Origin: Halomonas lysinitropha
GTDB lineage: Bacteria > Pseudomonadota > Gammaproteobacteria > Pseudomonadales > Halomonadaceae
Direction of reading: 5' to 3'
Assembly: GCF_902500215.1 (NCBI RefSeq)
Contig: NZ_CABVOU010000039.1
Location: 372,001-436,000 of the forward strand
Length of the DNA stretch: 64,000 nt
Part shown: in pieces, positions 58,243 to 64,000 of the stretch
Layout of the letters: each line of letters starts with the position of its first letter
Position numbering within the stretch: position 1 is the stretch's first letter
Program-made: the position numbers and the translations under genes
The notes under the pieces: generated by a model
Database searches by the model: none
Seen by the model: the letters and a program-made list of their open reading frames with translations, nothing else
Told to the model about the DNA's origin: nothing

Positions 58243-58914
58243 ATGACCTCGACTGACACTGTCAACCGGACTTCGCCGTTTGGGGTGGCGCTACGCCTTC
58301 TGTCCGCTCTGGCGTTCCTCCTGTTGCTCTCTGGCTGTGCGATGCTGGCCCCGGCACCCCCCGAGACTCCGTCGAACATCTGCGAGATCTTCCGCGAGCA
58401 GCCCGACTGGTACGACTACGCCCGGGATTCCCAGGAGAGATGGGGGACGCCTATCGCGACCCAGATGGCGTTCATCCAGCGCGAATCCAGCTTCCGTAGC
58501 CATGTGAAGCCGCCTCGTGACAAGTTGCTCGGCTTCATTCCCTGGACACGGCCCTCTTCCGCCTACGGATACGCCCAGGCCCAGGACCCGGTGTGGGGCG
58601 AGTACCAGGACGAGGCAGGGCGGCTGTTTGCACGGCGCTCCCACATGAAACACGCCACCGACTTCATCGGCTGGTACAACGCCCGTACCCGGCGCATGAC
58701 CGGGGTTTCCTTGCACAACCCCGAGCACCTCTATCTGGCCTATCACGAAGGACAGGGCGGTTACCGGCGCGGCTCCTGGCGAGGCAAGCCCGCCGTGCGG
58801 CGCACCGCTCGCCAGGTTGCGGCTACCGCCTCGCGCTACAGGCAACAGCTGGCCGCCTGTGAGGCGGAGTTCCGCTGCGATGGTCCGCTCGAGATATGGC
58901 CCTTCTGCCGCTGA
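58243..58914 (+). CDS. Transglycosylase SLT-domain lipoprotein
   Basis: A 223-residue predicted lipoprotein: signal ALAFLLLLSGC gives a lipobox LSGC at about residue 32. The mature part contains NICEIFREQPDWYDYARDSQ and MAFIQRESSFRSH with the putative catalytic Glu, followed by SAYGYAQAQDPVW, typical of SLT-type lytic transglycosylases cleaving peptidoglycan. A later segment LAYHEGQGGYRRGSW also fits the fold. It is probably outer-membrane anchored. It is divergent from the diguanylate cyclase gene. Confidence 0.82.
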   Translation: MTSTDTVNRTSPFGVALRLLSALAFLLLLSGCAMLAPAPPETPSNICEIFREQPDWYDYARDSQERWGTPIATQMAFIQRESSFRSHVKPPRDKLLGFIPWTRPSSAYGYAQAQDPVWGEYQDEAGRLFARRSHMKHATDFIGWYNARTRRMTGVSLHNPEHLYLAYHEGQGGYRRGSWRGKPAVRRTARQVAATASRYRQQLAACEAEFRCDGPLEIWPFCR

Positions 58915-59063
58915 TCTCACGCTGATGAGTTGCCCTCGAGGGGAGGAGCGCGGAGACTGGCATCCGCGTACGAAGCGCCGCATCATCCTGGATATCACGA
59001 CAAGGGTGTGCCGGGCCGGCGGTTGCCCGGCACCGTGTCGATCATGCGCAGGGAGCAAGGCTC

Positions 59064-62000
59064 ATGCCGTTCAAGACCCGTGATATCGCCCTGGACAGCT
59101 GGCTGCTGATGGTGTCGGCCGCCTTCGTGCTGATGGGGCTGGCCGGGATGATGCAGTGGCTTGAGGACGCCCTGCCGACGCTGCTGGCCGCGGACGCCGC
59201 GCTGGCCGCCTTGCTGTGCGGGACTGGCCTGGTTGCCGTGGTGCAGTGCTGGCCGCGGTTACGCCTTCTGGCGGGTGGCGGCCTGCTGGCCTTGACGGGC
59301 TATATCCTGCTGTACAACACCCTCCTCGGCCCCGGTCAGTCCGGCGTCTACTGGCTGTCCGGGGAGCCGCGGGTAGCATCGCCGTCAGCCGTCTTGCTGG
59401 TGGGGGTGGCCAGCTGTCTGCTGTCCGGGCTCGATCGACCAGGCGGGCGACGACTGTGGCAGCTGTGTGGCGGCCTGCTGCTGTTGTTCGGGGCCTTCGT
59501 GCTGGGTGCCACGCTCTTGCTCCCGGCGGATGGCCCGGCTCTGGCGGACATGATCTCATCTCCGCCGGGGGTGGCACTGGTCACGCTGACGTATGGCAGT
59601 GCCATGGTCGCGGCGAGTGTCAGAACGCGCCACGGTCAGCTCCAGTTGGGAAGAGCGGCCCTGACGGCCGGTCTGGTCGGCGTGCTGGCCAGCAGTCTGG
59701 CGTGGTACCTGCTGGGCTGGCAACAGCAGCAACGGACCTACCAGCAGGCGGAACACCTGCTCGACAACGTTCGCTTCAATGCCGAGCAGGTGATGGAGTC
59801 TCACCTGACGCTGATGCAGCGCATGGCCGAGCGCCTGGATGCCTCCGCTACGGGACTGGAACCCGCCGTACGCCAACGCGATGTGGCCAACAATCTGAGC
59901 GACACGCCGAGTCTCGAGGTCATCGGCCTGCTGAGCAGCGACCAGGACTGGCTGTGGCGCCAGGCGCGCAGCCGTGAGGCTCAGGCGTGGCTGGCAGAAT
60001 GGTCGGATGCCGAGCGGGTGCAGGACTGGTTGAGCATGCCGTTTCCCGAGCCGCGCATGATGGTGCCGGATGACAGCACACCCGGCATGGCGATCATGGC
60101 GATCGCGGTACCGAGTCGTGACCAGCAGTTGGTGGCCGTGCTGGACATGGCGACCCTCCTCGAGCGAGGGCTGCGTATTCAACTGGTCGGCTTCCAGGTC
60201 AACCTCTCCCGTGACGCCGAGCTGATCACCGCCCTGGCGGCGCGGGGCATGAGAGCGCGTGATGTGAGTGATGCGCCCCTCCTTGCCGTACGCCACATCG
60301 GTCTGCCGGGTGGCACCATGCTCAGCCCCTCGGTGCATCCCCGTGCCGAGGCGAACTGGCTGCAGGCGGGTCTGGTGCCGTCGGCCGTTGGCCTGGGCGG
60401 TCTGACGCTGAGCTATCTGCTGGTCTTCAGCCTGGGGATGGTGCGCCTGGCCCTGGGGCATTCCCGGAACCTGATGGCAGCCCGGGAGCAGCTCGAGCAG
60501 CAACAATCCATCCAGGCGATGATCGCCGAGGAGGTGCCGGTCGATCAGATCCTGGAGGCCATCTGCACCATGCTCGAGAAGCAGCTACCGGGGGGCTTAT
60601 GCTCGATCATGCTGGCCGACGACGAAGACCACACCTTGCGCCTGGTGGCGGGCAAGAGTCTGCCGGTCAGCTTCCGTGAGGCCCTCGGCTCGATTCCCAT
60701 CGGGGCCGGCGTCGGTACCTGCGGCAGCTCGGCCCATGGCCGTGAAGTCGTGATCTGTGAGGACATCGAGCATGATCCGCGCTGGGAGGGGTTCAAGTCG
60801 CTGGCGGTCGACGCGGGGCTCCTGGCCTGCTGGTCCTATCCGGTGATCGCCAGTGAGGGTCGCCTGTTGGGGACCTTTGCGACCTACTATCGCCGCCCGG
60901 GCAAGCCGGGAAATACCGAACTGGAAATGACGCGACAGGCCGTGGATCTGGTGGCGCTGGCCGTGGAGCGTGAGCAGGACAGGCGTTCGTTGTGGGAGAG
61001 TGAGCAGCGCTACCGTTCGCTGTTTGTCTATAACCCGGATGCGGTGTTTTCACTCGACCTGCAGGGCCATTTCGTTTCCGCCAATGCACACTGTGCCGAG
61101 CTGACCGGTTTCCCCGTCGAACAGATCATCGGCACGCACTTTTCTCGATTCCTGAACCCGAACGACCTTGCCGACGTGCAACAGAAATTCGAGGTCACGT
61201 TGGACGGTGAGCCCTGCCGCTATGAGCTGCAGATTCCTCATCTGGATGGCAAGATGCGCCGTCTGGATCTCACCAATTTGCCGATCGTTGTCGGCCAGCG
61301 AATCAAGGGCGTCTATGGCATCGCCAAGGATGTGACCCAGCGACGCGAGCACGAGACCCGATTGCGGATTCTCGAGCGCAGTGTGCAAGCCAGCGTCAAC
61401 GGGGTGCTGATCGCCGACGCGGGACAGCCCGATCTGCCGATCATCTATGCCAATGACGCCTTCCAGCGCATGACGGGATATTCGCGAGAGGAGGTCATCG
61501 GCCGCAATTGCCGTTTTCTGCAGGGCGCCGAGACCGACATGGCGGCGGTGCAGCAGATTCGCCAGCAGCTGGCCAGCCAGAGTGAGGCACATGTCACCCT
61601 GTGCAATTATCGCAAGGACGGCACCCCCTTCTGGAACGACCTCTTCATCGCGCCGGTGCGCGATGAAGCGGGTCGCGTCTCCCACTATGTGGGCATCCAG
61701 CACGATATCTCCGAGCACAAGGCCTATGAGGCCCGACTGGCCTACCATGCCAGCCATGATGCCTTGACCGGGTTGCCGAACCGCTCGCTGCTGGAGGATC
61801 GACTTGTCCATGACTTTGCCCTGGCCAGGCGACAGGGGCACCTGCTGGCGGTGCTCTTCGTCGACCTCGACGAATTCAAGCCGATCAACGACAGCCTGGG
61901 CCATGCCATAGGAGACCAGCTGCTGCAGGGTGTCGCACAGCGACTCTCCGCGGCGATGCGTCCGGGCGATACGCTGGCGCGCCTGGGCGGCGACGAGTTC

Positions 62001-63056
62001 GTGATACTGCTACCCGACCTGCATGACGAAGCGCAGGCGCTGCAGGTGGCCGAGCGGCTGCTGCCGATCATCGCCCGGCCCTATCGGATCGGTGAGCATG
62101 AGCTTTCGCTGTCGTGCAGTATCGGTATCGCCGTCAGCAGCCCCGCGGTCTCCCAGGCCATCGAGCTTATCCAGCAGGCTGACATGGCCATGTACCGGGC
62201 CAAGCAGCAAGGGTGCAATGCCTACCAGTGGTTCACGCCCGAGATCACCCACCGGCTGGGGGATCGCGTCGCGTTGCGCAACGAGCTCCAGGAGGCGATC
62301 GATACCGAGGCCTTCGAGCTCCACTATCAGCCGTTGATCGATCGCCACGGACGGGTGGCGAGCGTCGAGGCGCTGCTGCGCTGGTCCAACCCCGTGCGCG
62401 GCGATGTCTCTCCCGCCCAGTTCATTCCCCTGGCCGAGGAGACCGGCCTGATCATTCCCATCAGCGAGTGGGTGCTTTCCAGAGCCTGCCAGGACCTGCG
62501 CATGCTCGACCAGGCAGGACACGGCATCCTCAATGTCGCGGTCAATCTTTCGCCGCTGCAGTTCCACCGTTCGAGCTTTCTCGGCAACCTGCGCCAGACC
62601 CTGGCGGTGACCGGGCTGCCGGCGCCGAAACTGTCACTGGAACTGACCGAGGGCGTGCTGATGAACGATACCGAAAGTGCCATCGACATCTTGCATGCCC
62701 TCAGGGGCATGGGCGTGGGGGTGGCCATCGATGACTTCGGTACCGGTTTTTCCAGTCTCAGCTATCTCAAGAATCTGCCCGTCGATACGGTGAAGATCGA
62801 CCGCAGCTTCGTCAGCGAAGTGACACGCAGTGCGGAAGATGACGCCATCATCCAGGGCATCATCTCCATGGCGCATCACCTCGGGCTCAAGGTGGTCGCC
62901 GAGGGTATCGAGCACGAAGCGCAGTACCGCCTGCTGATGAGCCATGGCTGTGACCTCTTTCAGGGCTTCCATCTGGCGCGCCCCATGCCCCTGGAGCGCC
63001 TCATCGAATTCATCGGCGCGTCACGCGCACTCGACAGCATCGGGCCGCGAGAATGA
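59064..63056 (+). CDS. LOV-containing GGDEF-EAL c-di-GMP enzyme (membrane)
   Basis: A 1330-residue membrane protein. Several N-terminal helices (residues about 10-215) are followed by a periplasmic CHASE-like region to about 430 and one helix. Then come GAF (about 480-640), PAS (about 650-760), a LOV-type PAS (about 765-885), GGDEF (about 895-1055) and EAL (about 1070-1315). The LOV domain has GRNCRFLQ with the photoactive Cys at residue 816, NYRKDGTPFWN and VGIQHDI, the flavin-binding set. The cyclase site RLGGDEF is intact with RPGD inhibitory site; the EAL part has EALLRW, NLSPLQF, DDFGTG and EGIEHEAQ, all intact. It could both make and degrade c-di-GMP, possibly under blue light. Confidence 0.88.
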   Translation: MPFKTRDIALDSWLLMVSAAFVLMGLAGMMQWLEDALPTLLAADAALAALLCGTGLVAVVQCWPRLRLLAGGGLLALTGYILLYNTLLGPGQSGVYWLSGEPRVASPSAVLLVGVASCLLSGLDRPGGRRLWQLCGGLLLLFGAFVLGATLLLPADGPALADMISSPPGVALVTLTYGSAMVAASVRTRHGQLQLGRAALTAGLVGVLASSLAWYLLGWQQQQRTYQQAEHLLDNVRFNAEQVMESHLTLMQRMAERLDASATGLEPAVRQRDVANNLSDTPSLEVIGLLSSDQDWLWRQARSREAQAWLAEWSDAERVQDWLSMPFPEPRMMVPDDSTPGMAIMAIAVPSRDQQLVAVLDMATLLERGLRIQLVGFQVNLSRDAELITALAARGMRARDVSDAPLLAVRHIGLPGGTMLSPSVHPRAEANWLQAGLVPSAVGLGGLTLSYLLVFSLGMVRLALGHSRNLMAAREQLEQQQSIQAMIAEEVPVDQILEAICTMLEKQLPGGLCSIMLADDEDHTLRLVAGKSLPVSFREALGSIPIGAGVGTCGSSAHGREVVICEDIEHDPRWEGFKSLAVDAGLLACWSYPVIASEGRLLGTFATYYRRPGKPGNTELEMTRQAVDLVALAVEREQDRRSLWESEQRYRSLFVYNPDAVFSLDLQGHFVSANAHCAELTGFPVEQIIGTHFSRFLNPNDLADVQQKFEVTLDGEPCRYELQIPHLDGKMRRLDLTNLPIVVGQRIKGVYGIAKDVTQRREHETRLRILERSVQASVNGVLIADAGQPDLPIIYANDAFQRMTGYSREEVIGRNCRFLQGAETDMAAVQQIRQQLASQSEAHVTLCNYRKDGTPFWNDLFIAPVRDEAGRVSHYVGIQHDISEHKAYEARLAYHASHDALTGLPNRSLLEDRLVHDFALARRQGHLLAVLFVDLDEFKPINDSLGHAIGDQLLQGVAQRLSAAMRPGDTLARLGGDEFVILLPDLHDEAQALQVAERLLPIIARPYRIGEHELSLSCSIGIAVSSPAVSQAIELIQQADMAMYRAKQQGCNAYQWFTPEITHRLGDRVALRNELQEAIDTEAFELHYQPLIDRHGRVASVEALLRWSNPVRGDVSPAQFIPLAEETGLIIPISEWVLSRACQDLRMLDQAGHGILNVAVNLSPLQFHRSSFLGNLRQTLAVTGLPAPKLSLELTEGVLMNDTESAIDILHALRGMGVGVAIDDFGTGFSSLSYLKNLPVDTVKIDRSFVSEVTRSAEDDAIIQGIISMAHHLGLKVVAEGIEHEAQYRLLMSHGCDLFQGFHLARPMPLERLIEFIGASRALDSIGPRE

Positions 63057-63090
63057 TCCACTGCCGTCCGGCCGGGGAGTGGCGTGCCGG

Positions 63091-63849
63091 TCACAGCTGC
63101 CGACGCCAGCGACTTTCGATGGTCTCCAGCTCCGCCGGCCCGTAGAGCGCCCGGGCGCGACCGCTGTAATGAGCCCAGAGCTGGTCCCCCGCATCGTAGT
63201 GCCACCATTCGCTCGGCAAGTTGGTAAAGCCCTGTTCGCACATGGCGTGATAGAGGCGACGTCGGTTGTCACGCGCCTGTCGCTGCCGAGCATCCGGGCG
63301 AGAGCTGGCTTCCAGCGCGGCGGTGTGGGATCCCGGCACGGCCTCGTCGAACAGGGTGCCCATGTCCAGCGGCAGCCCGTCGGCATCGCTCAGGGTCACA
63401 TCCACGGCACCGCCGGTGAGGTGAGGGCTAGGGGAACTCGGCTCCCGGCTGGGCACGGAGACAAATTCCCGCGTCCGCTCCAGTAGCGCCTCCTCGTCGA
63501 GGGCAGGGTGGTGCGTCCGGATGGCCTCCTGCAGGGTATCGAAGAGGTACTGCTGCACGCGCCAGGGCCGCCAGCCGTCGAGGACAATCAGCCCATATTC
63601 CGCTGGCAGGGCACGTGCCACCTTCAGTAGCCGCCGGTAGACCCCTTCACGGACATAGCATTCGTTGATGGCGCCGGGAATATCCTCCTTGGCATAGACC
63701 GGGAAGATCTTGATCGGTGACGGCGCCAGGCTCAGCGGGACCAGCGGCTCGTCACTTCCCGTGATGGGGATGCGGCTCACCACCGGCCAGTCGGGATCGG
63801 GGTAACGGTCGATGGGCGATGACGGGGAGGGGTTCACGACGGTCTCCAT
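63091..63849 (-). CDS. D-alanyl-D-alanine dipeptidase (M15, VanX/DdpX-type)
   Basis: A 252-residue M15 zinc peptidase hydrolysing D-Ala-D-Ala. Motifs are LIVLDGWRPWRVQQYLFD (substrate-binding Arg), SPHLTGGAVDVTL (zinc His and Asp) and SEWWHYDAGDQ (catalytic Glu and zinc His). It is longer than E. coli DdpX (about 193), mainly at the N-terminus, where no signal peptide is evident. The ATG at 63849 is used; a TTG at 63861 overlaps the stop of the upstream TRAP gene. Adjacent TRAP transporter suggests peptide or D-amino-acid scavenging (inference). Confidence 0.85.
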   Translation of the reverse strand: METVVNPSPSSPIDRYPDPDWPVVSRIPITGSDEPLVPLSLAPSPIKIFPVYAKEDIPGAINECYVREGVYRRLLKVARALPAEYGLIVLDGWRPWRVQQYLFDTLQEAIRTHHPALDEEALLERTREFVSVPSREPSSPSPHLTGGAVDVTLSDADGLPLDMGTLFDEAVPGSHTAALEASSRPDARQRQARDNRRRLYHAMCEQGFTNLPSEWWHYDAGDQLWAHYSGRARALYGPAELETIESRWRRQL

Positions 63850-63853
63850 GGGG

Positions 63854-64000
63854 TCAGCCAAGCTGGGTTGGTAGCCAGAGGGTCAGGGAAGGGAACAGGA
63901 TGAGCAGGATCAGTACCAGGATCGCCGTCACCACGAACGGCCAGATGGTACGAAACAGCGAGGTGATCTCGAGCCGACTTACCGCGGCCGCGACGAAGAC
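63854..64000 (-). CDS. TRAP transporter large permease C-terminus (DctM-like, truncated)
   Basis: The final 48 residues of a membrane protein read into the window from the right edge. The sequence runs VSRLEITSLFRTIWPFVVTAIL and then LILLILFPSLTLWLPTQLG before the stop, matching the last helix and LWLP tail of DctM-type large TRAP permeases. The stop lies five bases before the dipeptidase ATG, so the two are probably co-transcribed. Confidence 0.75.
   Translation of the reverse strand, partial: VFVAAAVSRLEITSLFRTIWPFVVTAILVLILLILFPSLTLWLPTQLG

Overview
The window looks like chromosomal DNA of a high-GC gammaproteobacterium, most likely Halomonadaceae (Halomonas or a close relative). This is inferred from the acidic, salt-adapted proteins, the gene complement (hda, perM, purMN, apbC, arfB, a phasin, an ectoine-type binding protein) and gene orders I associate with that group; it was not tested by a database search. 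I see no IS element, prophage or CRISPR array. Nearly all of the DNA is coding.

Layout. 1-7.8 kb: housekeeping and lipid genes: a YqhA-type membrane protein (partial), a three-domain acyl-activating/ACP/acyltransferase protein, a 24-residue membrane peptide, a spermidine-synthase-fold protein, arfB, a coiled-coil membrane protein, apbC and dcd. 7.8-15.5 kb: purMN, perM-hda, an orphan ectoine-type binding protein, a lipoprotein, a phasin and fumC. 15.5-19.8 kb: a phosphonate/phosphite-type ABC transporter (phnD-phnC-phnE1-phnE2) divergent from a histidine phosphatase. 19.8-27.1 kb: glycerol block 1 (glpD, glpR, a DJ-1/PfpI protein, glpK, a second glpD). 27.2-30.9 kb: two identical tRNA-Val(GAC) genes, a free methionine sulfoxide reductase, and metNIQ preceded by a SAM-II-type riboswitch with a terminator. 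31-36 kb: ribE and a nucleobase salvage cluster (purine permease, apt, gpt, ung, upp). 36-44 kb: glycerol block 2 (GlpSTPQ-U-V ABC importer and a third glpD). 44-51 kb: uraA, a cupin regulator and a molybdenum-cofactor operon (mobA-mobB-moeA-moaCD-moaE-moaA). 51-64 kb: an H-NS-like protein, an RNase J-type nuclease, a cystine-type ABC transporter, two c-di-GMP enzymes (one with a LOV photosensor), a lytic transglycosylase lipoprotein, a D-Ala-D-Ala dipeptidase and the end of a TRAP permease.

How the genes work together. The two glycerol blocks form one regulon. GlpR-type operators lie upstream of glpK and the glpSTPQUV operon, a less perfect one precedes glpD, and a strong one precedes the DJ-1/PfpI gene. 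Glycerol would enter by ABC transport (no glpF is present here), be phosphorylated by GlpK and be oxidised by up to three GlpD-type dehydrogenases. The DJ-1 protein could deal with the reactive carbonyl by-products. Methionine import is predicted to be shut off by S-adenosylmethionine through transcription attenuation. The phn cluster lacks C-P lyase genes in the window but has a candidate Pho box. The most novel items are the SAM-II-like leader with an extra hairpin, the DJ-1 operator, the LOV-GGDEF-EAL protein, the MoaC-MoaD fusion and a structured leader before the purine permease.
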